Below, one piece after another: positions 7,159 through 14,888 of a stretch of 35,044 nt of DNA. The DNA lies in the IMG/VR virus record IMGVR_UViG_3300028007_000006, positions 1 to 35,044 of that record. One strand, 5' to 3'. The position numbers and the translations under genes were made by a program. The notes beneath the pieces are model-generated. The model did no database searches. It worked only from the letters and a program-made list of their open reading frames with translations, and had not been told where the DNA came from. How positions within the stretch are numbered: position 1 is the stretch's first letter; each line of letters opens with the position of its first letter. This stretch comes from a virus.

Positions 7159-7182
7159 CATTCTTCTGCTATGTCGGAACCC

Positions 7183-7318
7183 GCGCAGCCGAGTTGCCGA
7201 GCCAGGTCTAAAGCTGAAGCCCGAAAGAGTAAGGGCCTCGACGTGCTAGTTCCCTGAGGTGGCGCACGACAGCCGATACCGAGGGGGCCGTGGGTCCGAA
7301 TCCCTACCTCGGCTGCGC
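7183..7318 (+). ncRNA. Structured tRNA-like RNA element
   Basis: GCGCAGCCGAG (7183-7193) pairs perfectly with 7308-7318, and TGTCGGAA (7172-7179) with 7330-7337 outside it. Inside the stem, TTGCCGAGC..GGTCTAAAGC resembles the D arm of a class II (Leu/Ser) tRNA. GGG-TCCGAAT-CCC (7292-7304) resembles a T arm, with C instead of the usual U55 and three extra bases before the acceptor strand. Further local stems are GCCC/GGGC (7219-7222 with 7233-7236) and CGTGC/GCACG (7242-7246 with 7264-7268). The total is about 40 nt longer than any normal tRNA, no clean 7-nt anticodon loop can be assigned, and CCA is not encoded. It could be a divergent or inserted tRNA, a tRNA remnant at an attachment site, or another RNA. 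Confidence 0.5.
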
Positions 7319-7343
7319 AACTTCACTGTTTCCGACAACAGGA

Positions 7344-7367
7344 CAACATGGGGTGAACCCCATGTTG
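7344..7367 (-). terminator. Hairpin at the end of the late operon
   Basis: CAACATGGGG (7344-7353), loop TGAA, CCCCATGTTG (7358-7367): a perfect 10-bp stem 144 bases beyond the last late gene. There is no U run on either side, so termination is likely but unproven. The intervening 7368-7510 shows no gene. Confidence 0.5.
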
Positions 7368-7510
7368 ATCAGGGGAAAGAACCAGATTGAGGCTAGTTCC
7401 GCTGGCGGCGATCGCGCGCGACGCTACCATGACGCCCGGGCTGGTCGGCCGCTGTCGTGAGAAGCGGGGGCCTCAGGGTCGGACGTCGGGCTTAGGTTCG
7501 CCCGCCAGCC

Positions 7511-8044
7511 TCATTGCGCCGGCGACGTCGGTACCGCCGCCTGACGCTCGACCCAGCTGATCAGCTCGTCCAGCTGGATCGCCTGCTCGGCCGCGATCAG
7601 TCGCTCGTCGGTGGTAAGAACGGAAGGAAGAAGGTCGCCGGTCGCTTCAGCAGCGCCGCCGGCGGCGTCGCCGGTACCGGACATTGCAGCCGCGCCGGCG
7701 CGGCCGGTATCGGTTGCGGCGCCTGCATCGCGCAGCCGGCGGCGAGCATAGGCAAGGCGAGCATCGTAAGACGCGAGAACTTCATCGGAGATCCTTTCCT
7801 GGTCGGCGCGCACACGCACGAGATTGGCGGCCTGGACGCGCGCGGCCTCGGCCGCGGCGGCGCGGTAATTGGCGACCGTCCCGGCGTGCGCGGTCTTTTC
7901 GTCCTTCGCGAGCTTCTGCGCCTTGTCGCGCTGCGTCTCGAGGCGATCGATCCTGCAGCCCTGCAGTCCGGCGAACATCAGCAGCGCGAGCGTCGTGGCG
8001 CCGAAGATCTTCGAGGTCAGCGCGGTGAAGGGATCGAAGGTCAC
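7511..8044 (-). CDS. Rz-like inner-membrane spanin
   Basis: 177 residues from GTG 8044, overlapping the endolysin stop. A single N-terminal membrane helix (about residues 12-29, KIFGATTLALLMFAGLQGC) is followed by a long charged coiled coil (RIDRLETQRDKAQKLAKDEK and onwards), the architecture of i-spanins that bridge the envelope. The second half carries an Ala/Gly-rich stretch and a terminal helix. A lipoprotein Rz1 is encoded inside it in another frame, which settles the identification. It is the last gene of the lysis cassette. Confidence 0.8.
   Translation of the reverse strand: MTFDPFTALTSKIFGATTLALLMFAGLQGCRIDRLETQRDKAQKLAKDEKTAHAGTVANYRAAAAEAARVQAANLVRVRADQERISDEVLASYDARLAYARRRLRDAGAATDTGRAGAAAMSGTGDAAGGAAEATGDLLPSVLTTDERLIAAEQAIQLDELISWVERQAAVPTSPAQ
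7597..7785 (-). CDS. Rz1-like outer-membrane lipoprotein spanin, nested in Rz
   Basis: 62 residues from ATG 7785 with an AAAGGAT site upstream, wholly inside the Rz gene in a different frame. The signal peptide MKFSRLTMLALPMLAAGC has a lipobox (LAAGC, acylated Cys18). The +2 residue is Ala, compatible with outer-membrane sorting. The mature part is short and Pro-rich (QAPQPIPAAP, PVPATPPAAL, PFLPPTSD), as in known o-spanins. It should bind the C-terminus of Rz and fuse inner and outer membranes at the last step of lysis. Confidence 0.85.
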   Translation of the reverse strand: MKFSRLTMLALPMLAAGCAMQAPQPIPAAPARLQCPVPATPPAALLKRPATFFLPFLPPTSD

Positions 8045-8703
8045 GCCGCAATCCCCTTTCCGCAATCGCGCCGGTCGATGTTGCCGATCCGGTGCGCGAT
8101 CCATCCCTTGTGGAACGTCTTCAGCTTCACATTGACCCGGACGAGCCGGTCATATTCGGCGCGCTGCTTCGCATCGAGGCGATCGAGCGTCGCGACGCAG
8201 GCCGCCGTCGGGCCCAGCCGCAGCTGCAGCGACCGATAGGCGCGCACGGTCGCCGGCCCGACACGCCCGTCGACCTTCAGCCCCGCATCGCCGAGATCGT
8301 TCATGCTTTGCTGGAACCAGCGGCTCGGCCGCGGCGGTCCGAAATTGACCGCGCTGTCGACCAGCTCGCCGGCGACGGCGGGATCGGCGTTGAGCACGGG
8401 CATGTAGCCAGGCGCGACGATGTATTTCTTGAGATATATTTCGTCGGCGCACACCGTCACCGGGCCCGAGCAATGCTTGGGGAAGTAGCGCATGTCCCCG
8501 CGGTACCCGTTGGCCCGCGCGACGGCCTGCGTCACCCCATAGCGCGTTGCCCCGCCCGGGTCGTTCGGATTGTTCACATAGCCGCCCTCATTGGCATAGA
8601 CGCCCGCCAGGATCGTCGCGATCGCGGCGGCGACCGCGGCGCCCGCCTTCAGCTTCCCGGTGCTCGAGCTCGCCGGCGCCGGCGCCGCGACGTTATCGCT
8701 CAC
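8041..8703 (-). CDS. Endolysin, glycoside hydrolase family 108 with peptidoglycan-binding domain
   Basis: 220 residues from GTG 8703, overlapping the holin stop. The GH108 signature EGGYVNNPNDPGGATRYGVT begins at E39, the predicted catalytic acid. The C-terminal half has the PG_binding_3 pattern (LVDSAVNFG, WFQQSMNDLG, KVDGRVGPATVRAYR). It cleaves the glycan backbone of peptidoglycan. Unlike most relatives it carries about 35 extra N-terminal residues with a weakly hydrophobic Ala-rich segment (20-37) directly before the catalytic Glu. That segment may be a signal-arrest-release anchor. Confidence 0.9.
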   Translation of the reverse strand: MSDNVAAPAPASSSTGKLKAGAAVAAAIATILAGVYANEGGYVNNPNDPGGATRYGVTQAVARANGYRGDMRYFPKHCSGPVTVCADEIYLKKYIVAPGYMPVLNADPAVAGELVDSAVNFGPPRPSRWFQQSMNDLGDAGLKVDGRVGPATVRAYRSLQLRLGPTAACVATLDRLDAKQRAEYDRLVRVNVKLKTFHKGWIAHRIGNIDRRDCGKGIAA

Positions 8704-8912
8704 TGGCCGGCCTTCCCGGCGCGCTCGGCCGCGCGCTCCTTCAGGAACTTGTGCACCAGCAGCGCGATCTGCAGCACGGTGTAGACCAGCGTGGCGAACA
8801 GCACCCAATTCTGCAGCGGCACGCCGGCGATCGCCGCGCCGGTGACCGCCAGCGGCGGCGACGCCTTCGTCGCGGCGGCGGCATAATCCCCCGCGTGGGT
8901 CTCGAGGTTCAT
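8700..8912 (-). CDS. Holin-like small membrane protein
   Basis: 70 residues from ATG 8912. A moderately hydrophobic segment (about 22-33, PLAVTGAAIAGVP) is followed by a strong membrane helix (34-53, WVLFATLVYTVLQIALLVHK) and a basic tail KERAAERAGKAGQ. This fits the phage holins that sit directly before an endolysin. The start overlaps the preceding stop (ATGA) and its own stop overlaps the endolysin GTG. It would set lysis timing by permeabilising the inner membrane. Confidence 0.75.
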   Translation of the reverse strand: MNLETHAGDYAAAATKASPPLAVTGAAIAGVPLQNWVLFATLVYTVLQIALLVHKFLKERAAERAGKAGQ

Positions 8913-9034
8913 GGTCTTCCGCCCTTCAGCAAAGCGCCGCCGATCGCGGCGGCAAGAAAAAAGGGCACCGCGGTGCCCTTCATATGGAAACAGATCGCGA
9001 ACAGCAGCGCGGCGCCGGCGACGCGCGATGCCAT
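8909..9034 (-). CDS. 41-aa membrane microprotein of the lysis cassette
   Basis: ATG 9034 overlaps the tail-fibre stop, and the TGA (8911-8909) overlaps the holin ATG, so the reading frame is bounded by coupling on both sides. The protein (MASRVAGAALLFAICFHMKG, then TAVPFFLAAAIGGALLKGGRP) has two hydrophobic stretches, about 5-16 and 22-36, separated by a short polar turn. It could be an antiholin, a second holin or an accessory membrane protein. I know no family for it. Confidence 0.65.
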   Translation of the reverse strand: MASRVAGAALLFAICFHMKGTAVPFFLAAAIGGALLKGGRP

Positions 9035-11496
9035 CAGAAGATTCCCTGGACGGGATAGAAATCGAGCTCGCCACGAGACACGCTATTGTCGGCGGTGATG
9101 TGAATCTTGTCGGCCTGCTTCAGACCGGCGGCGCTGGCGACCAGCGAAGCATCGGCGTTCGCCAGGACGAAGGCCGTCTGGGCCGCGCGCACCGCGTCGA
9201 CGCCCGCCTGCGTGTAGTTCGACTGCCCGGTGTCGAAGGGGAATAGCTCGCCGACGTTTATTTTCAGGCCGTCGAAGAGCAGCTGCTCTTTCAGCTTGTC
9301 CCAGATCCCCTGCATGTTCGCCTGATATGCGGCGGGCCAGCCGTTCGCGACGCCGGTATTGTTCGCCTCCTGCTCGCCATTCTGGGTGTTGACCGCAAAC
9401 AGCCGGACGCCCTCGCCGCGGTTCAGGAAATGCTGTTCCAGGTCGCGCCAGCTCTTCAATGCGAAACCGAGCATGCCGGTCCCGGGTGGCACCGACGCGT
9501 TCCAGCTGAGCGCGGTGGCGTCGGAGATGTTCGAGCTGCCCGCCGCGACCTTGCAGATCGCCAGCTTGCGCCGCGCGCTGGCATTGGCTTTCTCGTGAGC
9601 CAGTGCCATCCCGGCTTCATAGCCCATCCCCAGCGCGCGAAAGCCGGGGAAGCTGTTGAAGCCGGCCCGATACTCGGAGGGCGTGGCCATCGGCGTTGCT
9701 TCGTCGCGCCGCCCTGCGGACAGGATGAACGTGTTTGGCGTGAACGAAAGAGCGGCGATATTGGCAGCGGACAGATCAGCGGGGCTGATCGAAAGGTTGC
9801 CGGTGTTGGACTGGCCGATGTTGAAGGCGCCCGCGTGCACGGTATCGCAGTCGCGCCAGTCGATCCGGATGCCGCGCACGGCGAGCGAGCGGCGAAGGGC
9901 GCGGCGGATCGCCGTGCGCTGGTCGCTGGTCAGCGTACCCGAATAGACCGCGAAATAGACGCAGACCATCTGGGTCGAACGGACCGTATCGGCGGTGACG
10001 TTGCACTGCCCACCCATCCCGAGATTGCCGGTGATCCCGGCACTGCTTTCGGAGAAGACCATCAGCGGCCCGCCGCGGCTGATCGCATAGCCGTTGGTGC
10101 TGGCGTCGCGATAAAGCGGCACGACGCCCTCGCCGCCATGGCCGACGTGGACCGTCTGCGTCGATTGCGTCGACCCGCCCGACGCCATGCGGGCATGGTT
10201 CGAATTGATCGCGGTGTTGTTGCTGACGTTCCACTGGACGTTGCTGCCGTCCTCGCGGAGCGGGACATAGACGGCGACGACCGTGCGCGTGCTGGTCAGG
10301 CTCGGCGACTGGATCATCGCCTTGCGCAGCAGCAGCCCGCGCTTGGTCCAGGAATAGTTGGTGCCGAACGCCCCGCCATAGGTAGCGCGATGGCTGCTGT
10401 CGAAAACGATGTGCCGCCCGTTGCCCGAGCGGTCGTAGACGGTCTCGCCCGTCCCCTCGTTGAAGAAATATTCGCACAGCAACCCGGCGCCCGAAACGGC
10501 GGCGGCGTTGAAATCGATGGGTTCGGCGAACACGACGTCGCCGGGGTTCGCGCTCTGCTGCGTCAGCACCTTGCCGCGCACCGTCTCGGGCGGGATCTTG
10601 TAAAGCGTATCCTGTGCGCCGTTCGCGAACTTGAACTCGATCTCGAGCATCCGCCCGCTGCCCGCGGTCCCGCTGTCGAACACGCATTTGAGGCCGAGAT
10701 AGCCGCCCTTGTCGATCGCGGTCAGCGCGATGGTGACCGACGTCGCGCCGCCGATGTTCGAACTGGTGCTGACCGCAACCCAGGTGCCGTCGTTCTTCAG
10801 CGCATAGAAGGTGGCCGCGCCATAGCTCTGGGTGCCGCTGTTCTTGATCGTCACGCTGTCGCAGATCAGCGATCGGCCGAGGGGGAAAATCCAGTGGAAC
10901 AGCTCGTGCCCGGTAAGGGCAATGCCGGTCAGCGTGATCGCGTTGCTATTGTCGTTGGTGACATTGCCGTTAATCAGGTTGAGGATCGTGCCGCCGCTCG
11001 GCGTCAGCGTCGTCGTGAAGCTGCCGCCGTTGGCGATGGCGGTCGCCGTCCGGTCGCCACTGGAAAGCGCGTGCGCGCTGCTGGTGACGTAGACCGAGGC
11101 GGCCGCGGTCAAGGCATCTGCCGCAGCGTCGATCGCCTGCAGGATCAGCGACGAGGCGCCGAGACCAAGGTCGGTGGCGACCGTCGCGACGTCCGCCGCG
11201 TTGGCGGCGACGATATTGACGCTGGCGATATTGGTCGCGACCGTGCCGATCGCGGTCAGCGCGCCGGCAACCGAACCGATGTCGGCGATCGCGCCCGACA
11301 CGGCGGTGACCGCCGCGATGTTCGTCGCGACGGTGCCGATCGTGTCCGCGCCCGCCAGGTCGCCGGCCACGAGCACGAAACCCGCGTCGGCCAGCACCGC
11401 CTCGGCGCGCAGCGCTGCGTCGCGCGCCAGCCCGGTGTTTTCGCCCATCTGCAAGGCGATCGTCTGCTCGACGCGCTGGAGGATCATCTCGGCCAT
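9034..11496 (-). CDS. Tail fibre / receptor-binding protein with SASA-type carbohydrate esterase domain
   Basis: 820 residues from ATG 11496. Residues 50-115 contain repeats of TIGTVATNIA type, likely a trimeric stalk. Residues 335-540 look like a LamG/concanavalin-type sandwich (EYFFNEGTGETVYDRSGNGRH). From about 550 the SASA/SGNH esterase blocks appear: FNIGQSN with nucleophile S563, NGEQEAN at 706-712, and the D796-x-x-H799 pair near the end. Enzymes of this fold remove O-acetyl groups from sugars. A virion version would deacetylate host surface polysaccharide during adsorption. It lies between tail-tip genes and the lysis cassette, the usual site for receptor-binding proteins. Confidence 0.8.
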   Translation of the reverse strand: MAEMILQRVEQTIALQMGENTGLARDAALRAEAVLADAGFVLVAGDLAGADTIGTVATNIAAVTAVSGAIADIGSVAGALTAIGTVATNIASVNIVAANAADVATVATDLGLGASSLILQAIDAAADALTAAASVYVTSSAHALSSGDRTATAIANGGSFTTTLTPSGGTILNLINGNVTNDNSNAITLTGIALTGHELFHWIFPLGRSLICDSVTIKNSGTQSYGAATFYALKNDGTWVAVSTSSNIGGATSVTIALTAIDKGGYLGLKCVFDSGTAGSGRMLEIEFKFANGAQDTLYKIPPETVRGKVLTQQSANPGDVVFAEPIDFNAAAVSGAGLLCEYFFNEGTGETVYDRSGNGRHIVFDSSHRATYGGAFGTNYSWTKRGLLLRKAMIQSPSLTSTRTVVAVYVPLREDGSNVQWNVSNNTAINSNHARMASGGSTQSTQTVHVGHGGEGVVPLYRDASTNGYAISRGGPLMVFSESSAGITGNLGMGGQCNVTADTVRSTQMVCVYFAVYSGTLTSDQRTAIRRALRRSLAVRGIRIDWRDCDTVHAGAFNIGQSNTGNLSISPADLSAANIAALSFTPNTFILSAGRRDEATPMATPSEYRAGFNSFPGFRALGMGYEAGMALAHEKANASARRKLAICKVAAGSSNISDATALSWNASVPPGTGMLGFALKSWRDLEQHFLNRGEGVRLFAVNTQNGEQEANNTGVANGWPAAYQANMQGIWDKLKEQLLFDGLKINVGELFPFDTGQSNYTQAGVDAVRAAQTAFVLANADASLVASAAGLKQADKIHITADNSVSRGELDFYPVQGIF

Positions 11497-11498
11497 GA

Positions 11499-11879
11499 TC
11501 AGCTCCCCAGCCTGGTTGCGCGGAAATAGGCCCAGATCTCGGGATCGCCCCCGTCGGGCGTCACCAGCACGCGGCCCCACAGCGCGATCTCGCGACCGAT
11601 TTCGGCCGCGAGCCCCAGCGCCGACACGCCGGCGTCGTCCAGCGTCGCGTCGATCAGCGTGTCTTCACCTACCAGCGTCGCGTCGCCCATCGTCATGTCG
11701 GTCGCGCTGACGCGCAGGTCGGGCTCCGGACGCAGGTCGACCGTGATGGTCGCCGCGGTGAAATCCTCGCCGGTGAACTTCAGCGCCAGCGTCCAGCCGA
11801 CACCGTTGCCCATTGCATATTCGGCGAACGGAATGCCCGCGCGCGCAGCGAGCGCCGCGTAATTCGATGGTGCTGCCAT
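11499..11879 (-). CDS. Hypothetical tail-associated protein
   Basis: 126 residues from ATG 11879 with GGAGAGG upstream. It contains GWTLALKFTGEDFTAATITVDLRPEPD, a beta-strand-rich pattern common in small baseplate or fibre-connecting proteins, and a short C-terminal strand region (EIWAYFRATRLGS). I do not recognise a named family. Its position between the tail tip and the fibre suggests a fibre-attachment or virion-decoration role. Confidence 0.7.
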   Translation of the reverse strand: MAAPSNYAALAARAGIPFAEYAMGNGVGWTLALKFTGEDFTAATITVDLRPEPDLRVSATDMTMGDATLVGEDTLIDATLDDAGVSALGLAAEIGREIALWGRVLVTPDGGDPEIWAYFRATRLGS

Positions 11880-11902
11880 CGACCTCTCCTGTTTTCAGAT
11901 GT

Positions 11903-13822
11903 TTAGGGCAGGACTTCGTAGGGGTTCGTGCCGCCGCTGCCCGGCGGTACCGCGCCGCCGCCCGTCGTGCCGCTGCCGCCGATCGCGTCGGTCACGATGT
12001 AACCGGCATAGTGCCGGCCCGGCTCGTCGGGGCTGTTCTGCGCTTCGAAGAAATCCTCGGTCGCGAACCAGGTCACCGCGCCGCCGGCGCGCGCCTCGTC
12101 GTCGTAATAGAGGTAGTAGAGCGTCTCGTCGGTCAGGCCCGTCAGCGTGTCGCCCGTGACATTGATGACCTTGTCGGAATAGACGCGCTCGTGGTTGCTG
12201 ATCGTGATCTCGTCGTCGGTGGCGCTGACCGTCAGGCCACGCTGCGACGAGGTCGCGATCAGCGTGTCGCCATAGCCGAGCGGATCGAGGTTGAAGCCGA
12301 AGGCGAAGTCGCGATCCTCGGCGGTCGGGATCGACACCACCGGCGGGGCATCGGCCGTCGCGCCCAGCACGTCGTCATGCTTGTCCGGGTTCTCGCCCTC
12401 GAATTCGAAGGTCACCAGCCCCGTCAGCGGATCCGGCGCTTTCGATTTGATGACGACATCCAGATCCGCGCTCTCGTCCCAAAGCCCCGTATCGGCGAGC
12501 AGGGTCAGCGTGTCGCCCGGCTGATAGGTCATATACTCCGGGCCCAGCGTGATCGGGCCGACCGGCGGCTCGCGCCGCTGCCAGATCTCGTAGCGGGCCA
12601 GCTCGGCCGCCTGGTCCTTGTCCTGCACCAGGTCGTACTGGATTTCCTCGACGTCGTCGGGCGGCCGATCGGCGGTGACGAAGGCCGCGACCGTCTGCTC
12701 GGTCGCCTGGACATAATTCCACTGATTGGCCTCGCTGCGAAAGCGCGGGACGATCGTCGCCACGCGTTCGCGAAAGGTCTGACCGCTCGCCGCCTCGGCC
12801 GCGTCGCCCTTGATGTCGGCGCGCCCGATCGTGCCGAGCGATACGCGCGGCGCGCGAAAGTTGAACGACAGCACGCCGCCGGCGCCGGGGATCGGCTCGC
12901 ACCCGCCGGCCTGGCAGATCCGCTTGAGATTGTTCCACGCGTCGCCCGGCTCGAAGATCGTGCCGCCGATCGTCCAGCCATTGGCGTCGCAGACATTGGC
13001 CCAGGCCACCGCCGAATTGAGGTTGATCGCCTCGACCTCGAGCCCCGGTCCGAAGATCGGCAACCCGTTCTGCAGCCGGCCATAGGCATAGGTGACCGCG
13101 TGCAGCGCCGGGTTCTCGCTCCATTCCCACGTCGACTCGTCGTCGATCCGGTGCGCCCCCGATCCGCCCGGGTATGTGCTGTCCAGGCGCGGGTCATAGA
13201 CCTTGACGAAATGCCCGACGAAGCCGATCGGCGGCACGCCCTGCGCGAACTTCTTGCCTTCCTTGTCGAACTTCAGCGACAGGCCGACTGCCGCGAAACC
13301 CGACAATTTGTAATCACTGCCCCAGCCCGGCGGCGTGCCCCAGCCCTGGCCCGGGGCCGAGGCGAGCGCCGACGCCTCGGGCCCTTCGCCCAGCTGATCG
13401 TCCTTCCAGACGAAGCCGGCGTAATAGCCCGTCGCCGCCGATCCGCTGAACGGCACCTCGGCGTGGTCGAACCACACGCTGTCGATCGACGCGATCGGCC
13501 CCGCGCAGCACAGCACGATCGCCAGGAAGCGATAGGGGTTCCAGACCTTGCCGACCTTGCCGCCCCACGCCGCGTCGTGCACCTGCACGCCGGGGGTGTA
13601 GGTGCGGCCCATGACATAGGGCAGCGGCGTGTTGGCGCCGAACAACCTCCTTTCCACCTGTCCCTGCGCGACAGGCTTCTTGGCGAGGAGATTGCCCGCG
13701 GTGGTTGCGACGACGGCGACGGCCGCGGCGATCGCGGCGATCGTCTGCCCGCCGGGAATGAAAGACGCTACGGTCGACACGACGCCGGCGACCTTGCCGA
13801 CGAATTTCAGCGCGCCGCTCAC
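11903..13822 (-). CDS. Tail tip / host-specificity protein (J-like)
   Basis: 639 residues from GTG 13822 overlapping the previous stop. The N-terminus is a hydrophobic segment (about 5-40, rich in Val, Ala, Ile), followed by LLAKKPVAQGQVERRLFGAN and NTPLPYVMGRTYTPG, typical of the central tail-tip proteins of siphophages. The middle contains hub-like sequences (VEAINLNSAVAWANVCDANG, NNLKRICQAGGCEPIPG). The end has fibronectin-like beta strands and a Gly-rich tail. It would form the distal end of the tail and position the fibre encoded next. A truncation is not evident. Confidence 0.8.
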   Translation of the reverse strand: MSGALKFVGKVAGVVSTVASFIPGGQTIAAIAAAVAVVATTAGNLLAKKPVAQGQVERRLFGANTPLPYVMGRTYTPGVQVHDAAWGGKVGKVWNPYRFLAIVLCCAGPIASIDSVWFDHAEVPFSGSAATGYYAGFVWKDDQLGEGPEASALASAPGQGWGTPPGWGSDYKLSGFAAVGLSLKFDKEGKKFAQGVPPIGFVGHFVKVYDPRLDSTYPGGSGAHRIDDESTWEWSENPALHAVTYAYGRLQNGLPIFGPGLEVEAINLNSAVAWANVCDANGWTIGGTIFEPGDAWNNLKRICQAGGCEPIPGAGGVLSFNFRAPRVSLGTIGRADIKGDAAEAASGQTFRERVATIVPRFRSEANQWNYVQATEQTVAAFVTADRPPDDVEEIQYDLVQDKDQAAELARYEIWQRREPPVGPITLGPEYMTYQPGDTLTLLADTGLWDESADLDVVIKSKAPDPLTGLVTFEFEGENPDKHDDVLGATADAPPVVSIPTAEDRDFAFGFNLDPLGYGDTLIATSSQRGLTVSATDDEITISNHERVYSDKVINVTGDTLTGLTDETLYYLYYDDEARAGGAVTWFATEDFFEAQNSPDEPGRHYAGYIVTDAIGGSGTTGGGAVPPGSGGTNPYEVLP

Positions 13823-14274
13823 CAGCCGATCCTCCACGCCCCGGTGCAGTCGGCATGGACCGCCAGCACCGATTCGATGCGGCGGAACCCGGTGGCGGCG
13901 TGCCACCCGAATACATTGCCCTGCCCGTCGGCGATCATCACCGCCGCCAGCCCGCGCGGCCCGTCGGGATCGTCGGCCCCGGGCACGGTGCAAAGGTCGC
14001 CGACGCGCATCATCGCGGGCGGGATGCGCGGGAACAGGCTGGTCAGCATGTCCTCGACCGTTTGGAAACCCATCTTTTCCAGCGCTCGGCGCGCCGCGCG
14101 GGGGCTGCGGATCGACGGCAGCGCCGGCACCTTCGCCCCCATCGCCCGCGCCTGCGCATGCGCCAGCGCGATGCAATGGTGCCGCGCGCGCCAGTCGAGC
14201 GGCCGCTCGCGCCACATGTCGATCAGCCGCTGCGTGCGCCGCCCGCGTTGCGCGAGGCTCAGCGGCTTCGTCAT
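13819..14274 (-). CDS. DUF6950-like phage tail protein
   Basis: 151 residues, ATGA overlap with its upstream neighbour and GTGA overlap with the tail-tip gene. Residues 18-45 (LIDMWRERPLDWRARHHCIALAHAQARAMG) match the pattern of DUF6950, a family occupying the slot of the NlpC/P60-type tail peptidase. A conserved Cys34 and the later GDLCTVPG and HAATGFRRI pieces keep the outline of that fold. Whether it is catalytic is doubtful, because a clear Cys-His pair in the canonical spacing is not obvious. Confidence 0.65.
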   Translation of the reverse strand: MTKPLSLAQRGRRTQRLIDMWRERPLDWRARHHCIALAHAQARAMGAKVPALPSIRSPRAARRALEKMGFQTVEDMLTSLFPRIPPAMMRVGDLCTVPGADDPDGPRGLAAVMIADGQGNVFGWHAATGFRRIESVLAVHADCTGAWRIGW

Positions 14275-14888
14275 CGCAGCGCGTCCAGCCAGGTGCGTCC
14301 GCCGCCGCCGCCCGGCGTGGTGCTGCCGCCCGCCTTGCCGCTCGGCGCGGCCTCGGTGCCCCACGGCACCGACACCTCGACGTCGGTGCAATTGTCGAAA
14401 CCCTTTTCGCCCGCCCAGATCGACTTGTGCCAGCGCGGGCTGCACACATTGCCGCGGTTGCGGATGAACAGCCGCTCGAGGCGCGTGATCAGCTCCAGCG
14501 CGACGGTGCGCGCCCCCTTCGCCAGCCGCACGCGCGTAAAGTCGACGATCCAGTCCGCCAGCCGGTGCGCGGTGCCGACCAGCCCCGTCGCGGGGTCGAC
14601 CTCGCCCATCCAGGCCTGGACGCGCGATCCGTGCAGCGCCTCGTCGCGCAGCGTCGACACGGGCGTCGCCTCGTCCGGCGCCAGCACCAGCGCGCCGCCC
14701 GGCGCCAGGTCGCCGATGCTTGCATCGCCCGGCGGGATCTCCGCCACCCGGCCCCACACCGCGTCGCGCGCGGCATAATCCTCGCCGTCGAACGCCAGCA
14801 CCCCGCCGTCACACAGCCGGACGTCGCCGCCCGGCAGCTCGAGCTTGACGAAGGTCGCCAGCGTGAGATGGCGATCGGAGAGGCTCAT
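14271..14888 (-). CDS. Tail tip component (baseplate hub-like, DUF2163-type)
   Basis: 205 residues from ATG 14888. It starts with FVKLELPGGDVRLCDGGVLAFDGEDYAA and has a motif of two cysteines (NVCSPRWHKSIW, NCTDVEVSVPWG) typical of hub-like proteins that follow distal tail components in alphaproteobacterial phages. The C-terminus is a Gly/Pro-rich linker. It is coupled by 4-base overlaps on both sides. Function by position: tail tip assembly between the distal tail protein and the tip protein. Confidence 0.65.
   Translation of the reverse strand: MSLSDRHLTLATFVKLELPGGDVRLCDGGVLAFDGEDYAARDAVWGRVAEIPPGDASIGDLAPGGALVLAPDEATPVSTLRDEALHGSRVQAWMGEVDPATGLVGTAHRLADWIVDFTRVRLAKGARTVALELITRLERLFIRNRGNVCSPRWHKSIWAGEKGFDNCTDVEVSVPWGTEAAPSGKAGGSTTPGGGGGRTWLDALR

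Noticed and set aside
6965-7159. N-terminal extension of integrase 2 to 7159
   Set aside because: The extension has no integrase motif, covers the tandem repeats and operator-like site, and ATG 6964 has a strong GGAGG site.
7183-7318. Ordinary tRNA gene
   Set aside because: Too long, no clear anticodon loop, altered T loop and extra bases before the acceptor strand, so only a tRNA-like call is justified.
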